From positions 1 through 36,807 of the forward strand of contig BAAFSQ010000086.1 of assembly GCA_054661495.1 (NCBI GenBank): a stretch of DNA of 36,807 nucleotides. The letters are read 5' to 3'. Positions 26,823 to 36,664 of this stretch are shown one piece after another. Each line of letters begins with the position of its first letter. Within the stretch, counting starts at the first letter, position 1. The DNA is from Zygophlyctis sp. KS116 (Eukaryota > Chytridiomycota). Both the position numbers and the translations under genes were made by a program. The notes below the pieces were generated by a model. That model was not told the origin of the DNA and did not search any database. It saw only the letters and a program-made list of their open reading frames with translations.

Positions 26823-28446
26823 TTACTTTTTAATGACATCGAAATCTGCAGGAGGGAATATAAGTCCATACATGACAGCCAACGCCTCTAGTATAACTGC
26901 AAAGAATTGAAAAACAGCAGTAATTGGAATATGAAGTATAATCAAAACAAAGTTTTTTCTCTTATCAATGTCTTGAATTAGGATTCCCAATATGTAGAGA
27001 TAGACAAAGGTCACAAAGGAAAAGTCCTTTAAGAGTCCAAACCATCTAGGAGTACCCAGTTTCACAAAGAATCCCAAGACAACTGATGCAACGGTAAAAT
27101 ATAGAGATAATGTTCCTAATGTCCAAAAAAACCACCATATCTTTGGTAGAACTTGAGGAAGACGTCGAATACCAACATACCAACGGCGACGTTGTTTTAA
27201 GAATCCAATCAAGTCTAATGGTGATTGTTCACGTACAATTCCAGGAATTTTCCCACATTTGTATCCAAGTTCCCATGCATGAGTTGCAAATTGATAATCT
27301 TCGGTCAAGGAACCAAGATCCCAGGTAATGGCATTTTCAACCATTCCATTAGTTAATAAAAATGAACCGTGTGCTCCAAACATTGGGTTATGGAAGAAAT
27401 CATATTGTAAATGAAATCTAGCCAAATCATCTCCAACTCTAATTGCATCACCAACAGTGAAAAACCAATTTGCCCAATATCGGTACTGATTATATATAAT
27501 AATCCCTTGCCCCCAAGTATATTGCTTTTGATACCGAATAAAGTTTAAAACTTGATGAACACTTTCATCGTCAATCACAGATTCCTCATCAAGATGTAAT
27601 ATCCAGTCATATTCTGTATATTTCATTGTTTGTCGGTACCATTCGAGAGCACGAGCCTTATATTTTGACTGGCCAGTTTGAAAGCTTTTCGGACAAGTAA
27701 AACAATTCACTTGATCAAAATAGTATGGCTCATCAGTCAATACATGAACTCGAATACTTGGATCAAGTTTTTCTAAATGTTTATGAGCATTCCAAGCCCT
27801 CATTACTGCCTCTCTATTATCCCCTTTTGTAACTGTTAAAATGTATAAATTATCAATTCTTCTGGCCTCGCTCTCGTCATGCACAAGAAATTTTGTTGTT
27901 CGAAACGGTAGAGCTAAAGAAATAAAGCAAATTAAAGTGTAAGGAAGTGGTAAAATCCATCCTAAGATTAATTGAATTCAAATTACCAATCTTCCACCAA
28001 CATGACATATTCCAGATGTCGTCATCATTGTAATCCTGCTGAAGGACAAATGTCATATAATAAGTAAACCCGAGTATGAATGCTATGTGGATTATCCACA
28101 TTTCTGATAATAAATTCATCACAGTCTTTGTATTCCCAGTGTTTGTTAAAATTTGTGGCTCATTTGTTTCACTGATTGCTTTTGAGTTATGATCCTTTTC
28201 CAATGTATCAAAAGCACTTTGACCATTCAATATAACCGAGTCTCGGAGATCAATCTTTTTACCAAATTCAGCCAATGATTCGGAAGATGTATTAAACTGT
28301 AATATTCTAGGACTTTTTGCATCAGTTTTCTCATTTGTAGAATTCTGATCTATTTTGGTGGATGAATCTGTATTCTTCAACTCTTCTTGCGATGTTATCT
28401 TAACGTTGATCTTGGGAGGACTTTCACTGATATTCGGGTGGCTCAT
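26823..28446 (-). CDS. GT2 glycosyltransferase, egghead/Bre-3-like
   Basis: Exons 28446-27987 and 27961-26823 flank a 25-nt intron (532 residues); the splice restores WWKIGWILPLPYTL. The cytosolic N terminus is ~115 residues of polar, disordered sequence. Two membrane spans precede the catalytic domain, which has SKYKARALEWYR, DWILHLDEES (metal and nucleotide-sugar binding), HGSFLLTNG, LTEDYQFATHAW (catalytic Asp) and QRRRWYVG (QxxRW). Three further spans follow. This order is that of the animal egghead beta-1,4-mannosyltransferase acting on glucosylceramide and of its uncharacterised fungal relatives. A membrane glycolipid or polysaccharide substrate is likely; the exact sugar is not determinable. 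Confidence 0.85.
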
Positions 28447-28455
28447 TTAATAATT

Positions 28456-28689
28456 TTAAGAATGATTACGAATGCCGATTGTTCTTGTCTGACGTAGCCG
28501 GATTACGTGCGTTTGTCCCAACCATGGCATACGCAGTCTGATATGCACCAGAAATTTGGCGTTTAATTTTGAGTCCATTTTACATTTAGTTAGCTCTGAT
28601 TCTTGGGTATTCAATTCATGTCCGAACATACTTGGTTCATAGGCCCCTACCGTCAACCCAGCGTTTTTTATGAAACTGAGACGTTTCAA
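28456..28689 (-). CDS. Doubtful 77-codon frame between divergent genes
   Basis: An uninterrupted frame starts with MKRLSFIKNAGLTVG and fills the gap between the glycosyltransferase start and the ABC transporter start, leaving only 5 bp to the latter. It is basic and could be a small mitochondrial ribosomal-type protein, but I match no family. The same interval must carry the promoters of both flanking genes, with TGTCCGA at 28619, so it may be non-coding. Confidence 0.25.
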   Translation of the reverse strand: MKRLSFIKNAGLTVGAYEPSMFGHELNTQESELTKCKMDSKLNAKFLVHIRLRMPWLGQTHVIRLRQTRTIGIRNHS

Positions 28690-28694
28690 ACTTT

Positions 28695-31600
28695 ATGCAA
28701 TCAGAAAACTTGAAGAAATCTACCCATGCTGATGCAATATTAAGAGCATCGGTTACTAATCATGATTGGTCCGAAGATAAAGAGAAACCCTCTTATCAAC
28801 TGAAAGCATTGTTCATTAGAGCTTACTACATTCAAAAAAGACAAATGTTTACAAATATACTCTGCATTGGTTTATGTCCATTCTTGATCATTTTTATTTC
28901 TACCATTCTAGGTGTGATTGCAAATCAGATATTTAATAATATTACAATATCTGGTAAGTTAATTTTATGCTAATAAGTAGATGATATTTTGTCATGTTCT
29001 AAATTATCTTCTGTAGATGAATATGGGTGGCCATTACCTGTAGGAAGGAATTTGCCATTTACAGTCTCGAATTCACGAGTAATAAGGCATCTCAACTTGT
29101 TTAAAACCGATCAACATTTGAAATTTTTATCTATTTCAAGAGATGATTTTAAATATTGTGAATTCTGGCTGGATAGTTTGAATAATTTGAACAAAAGTAC
29201 TGCACCTATTTCTTGGGATTCGTAAGGATTTTGTAATTTAATGCATTTAGAACGTTTCTGTCTCAGCCAATCAGGCCTTGGCTAGCTATTTTGAACGAGT
29301 CTTCCAGTCCTAACAGAGACTATGCTGTAAAAGAGTTGTCCAGAAACCAAATGTTTCCGCATATAGTTTATGGAGCTGCTCCAAATATCATTAAAAATCT
29401 TCCAATTATCAAGAAAACACCGATTTTAAATGATTCTTCTCAAATGATGAATGATTTTTTAACCAAATCAAATACTTTATCAGATTCAATCTTTGGACAG
29501 ATCAAGCCAAGATATTGGATAAATCTATCCTCTCCTCTTGACTTTCATTTTCAAAAAGTACCTATTTTTACTCAATTAGCATCGCATAAAACACAACAAG
29601 ATATGGATATTTATTTTGCTGAAAAGATACAGGATGCATTATTGTTATTTTCTACAATGAACAAGTCAATTATTTATCAGCCTATACCTTCTGATTCAGA
29701 ATTGACAACATTTTATAATTCAATTCAAAACACTCTCAAGGAACTTCCACATGGAGGGATTTGGATCGAAAAACTAGATCATAGAGAGCGAAATTATAAG
29801 TATACCCTGCAGTTTGGAAGGGAAAAGCGGCTTTCTTTAATTCCTGAACTAGGTAAAAGACTTATTATACAACAAGCGCAACTTGGAAATTCTATCCTTC
29901 GATTTAGTAATCCGCCAAAACTTGGAAATTACTCTATTATACAAGGTCTTCGAGCATTTCCTCATTACGTTCGCGGGGACTCGTTTAAATACCCAATAGC
30001 TGAATTTACTGCACGACTACTATTTCCTTTGGGACTTTCTTGTCTTATTCCTGTTTTTGTTGTTACTCTGGTAAAGGAAAAAGAATCAAAAACTGTTATA
30101 ATGATGCGCATGGTAAAATCTATTTCTTTTAATGTATTAGAATGGCGTGAAGCTTTCAAAGTATTTATTAGTTCAATATTGTGTCTTTTTGATTCTTTAC
30201 TGGCTTTCAGCAGCATCTTTCTTAATATGTGGAAGTTTATCTGGAATGGAATTCTTTGATAATACGAGTCTGTCAGTATTATTGACAGTTTTAAGTATAT
30301 GGGGGCATTTGCTGATATGCTTATCTTTATTTATTTCTGTATTTTTTAGGCGCAGTCGCAGAGCGTTGGTGTTTGTATTATTGATGATATTATGCAGCGT
30401 ATTGATGCATCTTGTTTTAATAAGGTTTTCGCCAGATACTCTTCCGGAGTCAATTTACTATACTTGGCCCCCTTTAACTTTTTATAAGGCGCTCGATATA
30501 ATCAATGTAGCTTCTTACTCATCTTTTCAAAAGGTAGTTGAAAATATTTTCATATAATAGCCATATGCATACTCTGATCTTGTAGTTGGGAACGAATTAT
30601 ACAACTACCTTTTGATAATGTATTTCCAAAATACACTATTATTTGCACTCGCAGGTTATCTCAGTTATGTCACTCCAACAGAATTCGGCGTTCGTAGACC
30701 TTGGCATTATGCATTGTATCGAGTATTTCGCCAATGTTTTGGGATAAAAAAGAAGAGAAAAATCGCTGGGATAAAATCTCTGGAAGAAGCTGAATTGCTT
30801 GTTTTAAAAGGTACTTCTGATGATGAATTGGTTAAAAGAGAACGACACAAAGTTCTTTGTACCAAAGAATATGAAAATGCACCTTTAGTGATTAAAAACA
30901 TCACCAAAATTTATCACAGAAGCAACATTTCATTATCTAACTGTGCAATAGACAGAGTAACATTTGCAATAGAGAAAGATACAGTATTTGGGCTCTTAGG
31001 CTGCAATGGAGCAGGAAAGTCCAGCCTTCTTGGGATACTCACTGGTCTATTTGAAGCTACTTCAGGGACAGCTTATGTTGCAGGTTATGATGTCTGTACC
31101 GAAACAAAACACGTATATCGGAATATTGGAGTCTGTCCTCAATTTAATATTCTTTGGGATCAGATTACTGTACGAGAACATTTATTATTTTATGCAAGAA
31201 TCAAAGGAATTCCTAATTCAGAAGAAAAAGAAGCTGTTCGAGAAGTTTTGCAAAATGTTGAGCTTCTTGAAGATGAAGATGTTAAAGCCCAGAACTTGTC
31301 TTTTGGAGAAAAAAGAAGATTAGCAATAGGTATAGCCTTAATAGGATATCCAAAAGTTATCTTTATGGATGAGCCAACGGTAATTATTTTATTCTCTAAA
31401 CTTAGAATGGTCTTGATCCTATCATGCGACGCCAAGTCTGGAATATAATCCATAATATTAAAAAGGATAGAGCGATTATTCTTTCCACACATTCAATGAC
31501 AGAGGCCCAAGTTTGCTGTCAGAAAGTAGGAATAATGAAAAATGGAGCTTTAACGACTATAGGAACACCATTAGAGATTTGCAAACTCTATTCTAATGGG

Positions 31601-31909
31601 TACAGTTTAACTCTAAAATTTGTTGAATCAAAACGAGACATTGCAGAAAAATTTATATCCACAATTCTTCCAACCATTACTAATCATAATCAAATCAATC
31701 CGACTCTTGATCGCTATATATTCCAAGCCTCTACAATGGACATTGCAAGAATTTTCTCAGACTTGAAAACCCACTCATTAGAATACAATATATCCAGTTG
31801 GGAAATTTGTGCTAACTCACTTGCTGATGCATTTCAAACCATACATGCAGATGACCCAGATAATGATTTTGAAAAAGACTTTAGTTCGTGGATCACTAGC
31901 AGTTCTTAA
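28695..31909 (+). CDS. Half-size ABCA-subfamily transporter
   Basis: Six exons (28695-28953, 28981-29221, 29251-30112, 30141-30533, 30561-31379, 31406-31909) with introns of 27, 29, 28, 27 and 26 nt encode 1,025 residues. The order is a cytosolic N terminus, first span (~60-85), a large extracytosolic loop of ~270 residues, and a cluster of spans. Among these the splice restores MMRMNGVKLSKYLLVQY, typical of ABCA. One nucleotide-binding domain follows, with Walker A GCNGAGKSS, Q-loop in CPQFNILW, signature LSFGEKRR in place of LSGGQ, Walker B VIFMDEPTNGLDP (recovered by the last splice) and H-loop STHSM. ABCA proteins move lipids across membranes. One half implies dimerisation. Complete and intact. 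Confidence 0.93.
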
Positions 31910-31925
31910 AATTTTTATTTATTTT

Positions 31926-32630
31926 CTAAAATATTGTTTTTAGATAAGATACATACGCCATCCCCGTATTTTCTTTAGCTTCTGTCCCTGCCAAATATTC
32001 CTGATTTATCCTCTTTGGAGTTTTAATAGCCTGATTATTCTTTATACATTCCACACAATACAACAAATGATTCTTTACATCTTCATTATATGCATAATCT
32101 ATAGGAGTAAACCCTTTTAAATTATTTGCTGTAACTAATGCTTTTGCCATCATCAATGTAGTTATAATATCAAAATAACCCCAAGAAGATGCAATATGTA
32201 GTAGGGTAGAACCCTCAGAATCCTTCAAGGGCTCATCAACACCTACTCCTAACTCTAGTAGCTTACTAATCATTTTAAGATTTCCTTTTTCTATAGCAAC
32301 AGCAGCAGGAGTTTTCCCCTGTAAATTTGATAAATTCATTGCAGATGGATATTTACAGAGTAATTTGAAGAATGCATCTTCATTTTCATACATGCAAGCG
32401 ATTAGAATTCCAGAATTCCTAGAAAAATCTGTAGAAATAATTCCATCGTGAAGAGAGTAAAAATAATCAAACATTTCAATTTGATGAAATTTTATGCAAT
32501 AAAAATAAATTGGCCATCCGTTCTCAGGATCACAAATATCCTGAAAATTAGATTTTGTTTTTTTCAAGAGTGAGATTGTAAATGTAAGATTTCCATTGCA
32601 GATTTCCTTTTTAAGAATATTGAAATCCAT
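31926..32630 (-). CDS. Ankyrin-repeat protein, Avo2-like (possible TORC2 subunit)
   Basis: A single exon; the start is placed at MDFNILKKEICNGNL (32630, 234 residues) rather than 32684, which would overlap the divergent TIM44 start. About five ankyrin repeats are seen, clearest in GKTPAAVAIEKGNLKMISKL, GSTLLHIASSWGYFDIITTL and GFTPIDYAYNEDVKNHL. The order, including DPENGWPIYFY in repeat two and an N-terminal GNLTFTISLL repeat, parallels yeast Avo2, a peripheral subunit of TOR complex 2 at the plasma membrane. The Ser-rich C-terminal extension of yeast Avo2 is missing. Ankyrin folds are easily confused, so the assignment is moderate. Confidence 0.6.
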   Translation of the reverse strand: MDFNILKKEICNGNLTFTISLLKKTKSNFQDICDPENGWPIYFYCIKFHQIEMFDYFYSLHDGIISTDFSRNSGILIACMYENEDAFFKLLCKYPSAMNLSNLQGKTPAAVAIEKGNLKMISKLLELGVGVDEPLKDSEGSTLLHIASSWGYFDIITTLMMAKALVTANNLKGFTPIDYAYNEDVKNHLLYCVECIKNNQAIKTPKRINQEYLAGTEAKENTGMAYVSYLKTIF

Positions 32631-32672
32631 TTTCACCGTTTGACCTGACCATACACCTGACAGAGGAAAAAA
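32631..32672. promoter_or_regulatory. Second 42-bp divergent spacer
   Basis: Exactly 42 bp separate the Avo2-like and TIM44 start codons, the same length as the peroxiredoxin/acyl-CoA dehydrogenase spacer. Polypurine GGAAAAAA precedes the TIM44 ATG. There is no TATA box. Confidence 0.45.
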
Positions 32673-33852
32673 ATGAAAAGTCAAATCCGATTTATCAATT
32701 TAATGACAGAGTTTTCAAAATCTCTGAAAAAACAAATGCAAGAAAATAAAGAATTTCAGGAAAATCTTAAACTCATTTCTAATGAATCAAGTAAAATTAA
32801 AGAATCAGAAACAATGTCAAAAGCTAGAGATGCAATGAAGGAATCTTCCAAAGTTGTTAAAAATGTCTCAAAAGCAATTGAAAATTTGTCAGAATCTGAA
32901 ATTGTCAAAAAGTCTGGACAAGTCTTGGTTCAAACTGGAAAGATTGTGGGAAGGGTAAGTTTTTGTCTAGGTGAAGTTTTAGGCTGCAGAACCAATTCTT
33001 CAAACTAAAGCTGCAAAAACAGTCTCAAAAGGAGTTTCATCCGTGACTAGAGAGATTCTAGACTCTTCATCAAATGCTTTTTTTGCAGAATATAAACCAA
33101 AAGAGCAGAGAGATAAAGATAGACTTTTAACATTGAAAAAATCAACCCTAAAAGGTGAAACAAGACAGATTGGACCTAATGAAAATGCAGGACAAGATGT
33201 GGTTTTACATAAATCATCTAGAATATCCAATGCTTGGAATAAATTTAAACAGGATTCAGCTATCGGACAAACTCTTTTTTCTGTAAAAAGAGGGGTAGAA
33301 GAATCAGATCATCCAGTTTTTGAATTTATTAGGAATTGGAGAGAAATGACTAGAATCAAGGAAACTGAAGAAGCCAAAGTTATCAAATGTATCAAAACTG
33401 TGGATCCACTTTTTAGAAAAGATTTGTTTTTAAAGGAAATGACGCAATATATTATTCCAGATATATTGGAATTGGTATTAAAAGAAGATGCAATTGGAAT
33501 AAGTCCTTGGTGTAGTGAAAGTGCTTTGGCAAAATTAAAAGTTGGATTTGAGGCTTCAAAGAGTCAAGGATTGATTCCAGATTCAAAATTATTAGATATT
33601 AGAAAAGTTGATATTCGTCAAATGACTCTATTGGAAGACGAGCTACCTGTCATTTTAATAGGGTTTTCTACTCACGAACTCTTGGTATATAAGAATAAAA
33701 AGGGTAAAGTAGTACTTGGTTCTGACGAATCAATTCAGACTGCACATTATGTGATTGCATTTACAAAAAAGCAGCTTTTGGAAGCTGAAGCTCATATTGA
33801 ACCAAAAACAAATGGGTGGGTAATTATAGACTGGAATCGTGTGCAGTTTTAA
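32673..33852 (+). CDS. TIM44: Mitochondrial import motor subunit TIM44
   Basis: Exons 32673-32954 and 32983-33852 flank a 28-nt intron that restores IVGRAAEPILQTKAAK; 383 residues. The N terminus is a short basic presequence, then a coiled coil rich in Lys/Glu (~10-90). The C-terminal Tim44 domain (~200-383) has VIKCIKTVDPLFRKDLF, DILELVLKEDAIGISPWCSE, IDVR-like LLDIRKVDIRQMTLLED, and ends WVIIDWNRVQF. It anchors mtHsp70 to the TIM23 channel on the matrix face of the inner membrane. Length is close to the family (~430), slightly shortened in the linker. Confidence 0.92.
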
Positions 33853-34155
33853 CACAAATAGAGTATTTCTGGATAGAAAATTTGAATTCATGATTTCTTG
33901 AACAAAGGGAACCATTATTTTTTGAACTTTGTCCGAAACTCCATCTTTTATGAATGGGTTAAGAGTCTGTCCATGTGCTAAAGCAAGACTACAATAAATT
34001 TGAAGTAGTAAGACCCCATCTAAAGTAAGCGGCCATCAATTTTAAAAGGTCTCGTGAAATTCAGGTTGGGAGTCAGGACAATGTCGGATCCGAGGTAGTT
34101 CAAAGACTTTCCCAGTAATAACTCAAAAATAAACAATTACAAACACGAAAGCCAA
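33853..34155. other. Spacer with an antisense coding-like fragment
   Basis: On the minus strand, from 34019 (just after a CTTTAG acceptor-like site) to ~33850, a frame is open and reads like protein (LLLQIYCSLALAHGQ, then KVQKIMVPFVQEIM). It then runs into the antisense of TIM44 and has no supported start. It is probably a stray exon fragment of an unrecognised gene, or chance. A TGTCCGA word lies at ~33932. Nothing else is seen. Confidence 0.3.
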
Positions 34156-34902
34156 TTAAATTGCCATAGACTGCCTTAATTCTTCTAATTCTGCATCCTC
34201 ATCACTAACAACCTTTTTTACAGGCCTTGGAGGTTGTGAGATTGCTAAAATCAATTAAATAAAAACCAAAATACCTGGCATTGCTGTAGTTGGCACCGAA
34301 GGAGCAAGATTTATATCAACTTTATCTCCTTTTTCAAATAATAATTCATCTAATTCTTGTTGTTCTAATAATTCCAATTCTTCATTTAATTCATCTTCAT
34401 CAAATTCAATTCCAAAATTCACTGGTTGCGATATTGCTTCTGAAATTTCATTTGCCAAATCCATTTGTTCTCTTATATCATCCATTGTATTATCAACTTT
34501 ATTAATATCTCTTAAAATTTAGTATATATTAAATTACAGTGATCCATGAATATTCTTCATTGCGTCTGCCCCAGCCTTCATTGCATTCATTGTTTCTAAA
34601 TTTATATTTGCATTTTCAATAGCCATAACTTGAGTTTCTAGCGTCATTCTTGAGCCCATAATTTTATTAATTTGGTCTTCTAGAGCTCTTTTTCTCTTTA
34701 GAGCCATGAGAGCCACTATAATTATTCCAGGTAAAATACCTCTTTTATTTTTAGTAGCGTTTGCTTTTGCGATTTTCAATTCATTTTCAATTTTTAAATT
34801 CAAGAATTTTTCCCTTTTCTCCAACATTTCCAGAGAATCTCTTATTCTAACAATCGCATCTTTAGGAGTATCTTTAGTTTTGGCTTTTCCAAAGAGATTC
34901 AT
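34156..34902 (-). CDS. ESCRT-III core subunit Snf7/CHMP4/Vps32
   Basis: Four exons (34902-34740, 34715-34538, 34510-34275, 34244-34156) with introns of 24, 27 and 30 nt encode 221 residues, standard for the family. The N terminus is MNLFGKAK, then helical hairpin KREKFLNLKIENELKIA, NATKNKRVALMALKRKRALE, MKNIHGSLDINKVDNTMD, acidic helix DEDELNEELELLEQQ and the C-terminal MIM1-like ELEELRQSMAI. The 24-nt intron is in frame and stop-free: left in, it would insert eight hydrophobic residues into the hairpin. Snf7 polymers cut membrane necks at endosomes and seal the nuclear envelope with Heh-type partners. Confidence 0.93.
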
Positions 34903-34929
34903 CGCGTTTAAAGATTTTATAAAAATTTA

Positions 34930-35115
34930 AAAAGTATTTTCCTGCGCCTGGAATTGAACTCTGGTCTTTTCTTCTCTACTAGATTTATTAAAGATTTTAT
35001 AAAAATTTATAAAAATTTAAAAGTATTTTAGTATTGACAAGAATTGAACTCTGATCGTAAGCAGCCTGATAGAAAGACTGACAAGACTCTAACAAGAACA
35101 AGAATCGAACTCTGT
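34930..35115. repeat. Degenerate short repeats with GAACTCTG words
   Basis: Between Snf7 and the LARP7-like gene, AAGATTTTATAAAAATT blocks and AATTGAACTCTGGTC-like words recur three times (~34952, ~35040, ~35106). They resemble the T-arm half of a tRNA read from the other strand, but no acceptor or anticodon stem completes it. They may be tRNA-derived debris or a small promoter repeat. Confidence 0.4.
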
Positions 35116-35128
35116 GCCTAGGTATCTC

Positions 35129-36025
35129 ATGAAAGAATTTTTACAAGAATTCCTTCAAAAGCGGCTAATCTTTTATCCGCATTTACTTTTACAAGAAGAA
35201 TCTGCAATTACAACAGTCAGTTTATTTCCTTTTCTTCCAGTCAAAGAAAGAGATGAATCCCTAATTTGTAAATGTCTTTATGGATCAAGACTAGCAACTC
35301 CCAGTTTTGATAATTCTTTATTGTATTTAGAAAAGGAATTATGGAATTCAATGACTCTAAAACCAATAGAAAATACTTTATACTATCAAGATTTAAACTA
35401 TAATTCTAAAAATTTGGATTTCTCTGGTCTAAAATGTACAGAATTCTTAGGGTTCGGACACGGATTTTTAGTTTTTGAAAATCTAAACGACTTGAACGAT
35501 GCAATCAAGAAATTAAATTCTAAAGATGATATTAAAGTCTTGACATTTCAAGAATATACGAAAAGAATAGCGGAATACACTAATTTGATCAAGGAAAGGA
35601 ATCTAGAATTATCAATTTTAAAATCAAATTTATATAATAGGAATTCTGAACGGGAAAATGGGACAGTATATAGGTTTAGAGGAGTTCATTCAGGTACAAA
35701 TTCAAAGATTTTGAAGAAATTGTTTGAAATTGTGGCGCCGGTTTGTTTTTTAGAGTATATAAAGGGATCTAAACAAGGAAAAGTACGGTTTAAAAGTCAA
35801 AATGGAGGGAATTTGGCAAAATTATACTTTTCTAGGGAATTTATAAGTCAAAAAAGTTGGGATGATTTAGGGAGTTTTTCTACAGATTTAGAAAAAATGG
35901 ATAGGATTTTATTGGAAAAAATAGAACAAGAAAAAGACTCTGGTTCTAATTTAAAGAGAAAAGTACAAGATTCTTCTCTGTCAGAAGAAGAATCACTAAG
36001 AAATAAACATACTAGATTTTCGTAG
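35129..36025 (+). CDS. LARP7/Pof8-like RNA-binding protein with C-terminal xRRM
   Basis: A single exon of 298 residues from the ATG at 35129 (MKEFLQEFLQKRL). The N-terminal half shows a possible degenerate RRM (ECTEFLGFGHGFLVFENLNDL-like, ~95-130) and a helical linker. From ~175 comes YRFRGVHSGTNSKILKKLF, then VCFLEYIKGSKQGKVRFKS and a long final helix, the layout of an extended RRM. The last residues NKHTRFS match the KHIRFS ending of LARP7-type proteins. Such proteins bind the 3' ends of 7SK or telomerase RNA. No clear La motif is seen at the N terminus, as in divergent Pof8. The assignment rests on short similarities, and other xRRM/La-related proteins remain possible. Confidence 0.5.
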   Translation: MKEFLQEFLQKRLIFYPHLLLQEESAITTVSLFPFLPVKERDESLICKCLYGSRLATPSFDNSLLYLEKELWNSMTLKPIENTLYYQDLNYNSKNLDFSGLKCTEFLGFGHGFLVFENLNDLNDAIKKLNSKDDIKVLTFQEYTKRIAEYTNLIKERNLELSILKSNLYNRNSERENGTVYRFRGVHSGTNSKILKKLFEIVAPVCFLEYIKGSKQGKVRFKSQNGGNLAKLYFSREFISQKSWDDLGSFSTDLEKMDRILLEKIEQEKDSGSNLKRKVQDSSLSEEESLRNKHTRFS

Positions 36026-36136
36026 TCTCTTGTTTTAATTGATTCGGACATGCACAATTTCTAAATATTTAAAATTAATATTGTTTTTCAAATTTTTAGA
36101 AAATAGATAACAGAATGTTTGTAGTCACAACAAGGC

Positions 36137-36436
36137 TTAAATAATAATTTTCTTGTTCTGAAAGAGATTTTTTCTGCGAACCAGGTCTATAAACCTTGTT
36201 TGATTATTGTATACTGCTTCTTTCAAAATATAATTCCGGTTTATATAAGGATCGACATACTGCATACGAAGCAGCCAACTAGAAAGATTAACGCTATTGC
36301 AACAGGCAGCAGATTTATCTTGAAATCGACCTTTACTTTCTTGTTTAGCCTGGTAGTCTGCATAAAATTTAGATTCAAAAGCTCTGAATATCATTGCTTG
36401 ATCTTTGATCCGATCCTGAATTTCATCTTGCTTCAT
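36137..36436 (-). CDS. Small protein, unknown function
   Basis: A single exon of 99 residues starts MKQDEIQDRIKDQAM. Basic, helical and aromatic sequence (FRAFESKFYADYQAK) is followed by a CC pair and YVDPYINRNYILKEAVY. No signal peptide or membrane span. The composition resembles small mitochondrial or assembly-factor proteins, but I match no family. It converges on the LARP7-like gene. A TCGGACA word at 36044 lies beyond its 3' end. Confidence 0.45.
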   Translation of the reverse strand: MKQDEIQDRIKDQAMIFRAFESKFYADYQAKQESKGRFQDKSAACCNSVNLSSWLLRMQYVDPYINRNYILKEAVYNNQTRFIDLVRRKNLFQNKKIII

Positions 36437-36664
36437 ATATACAATTTTGATGGGATTATCGTCTGGTAGTCTGTCTACTGTTGGTTGAGATCAAAAAATG
36501 TGCTAGTCTCGTTTTCGATTTAATTGCCCAGGTCCTCGCTAAAGCGACCACTAAATCGATTTCTCAAACTAATTTTTTTGCTTGATCTTCTTTCTGCTTG
36601 TTTTGTGCTTTCATCCAAGCGGAAATTTATTCTTTGGTAAGACGTCATCTTCCTCTTTCAAACA

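Noticed and set aside
34290-34505. Plus-strand hydrophobic frame opposite Snf7
   Set aside because: It is antisense to the acidic Snf7 exon; its Leu/Ile-rich look is the complement of Glu/Asp codons.
34945-35115. tRNA gene suggested by repeated GAACTCTG words
   Set aside because: Stem pairing fails in the T-arm position and no anticodon stem-loop fits; described only as repeats.
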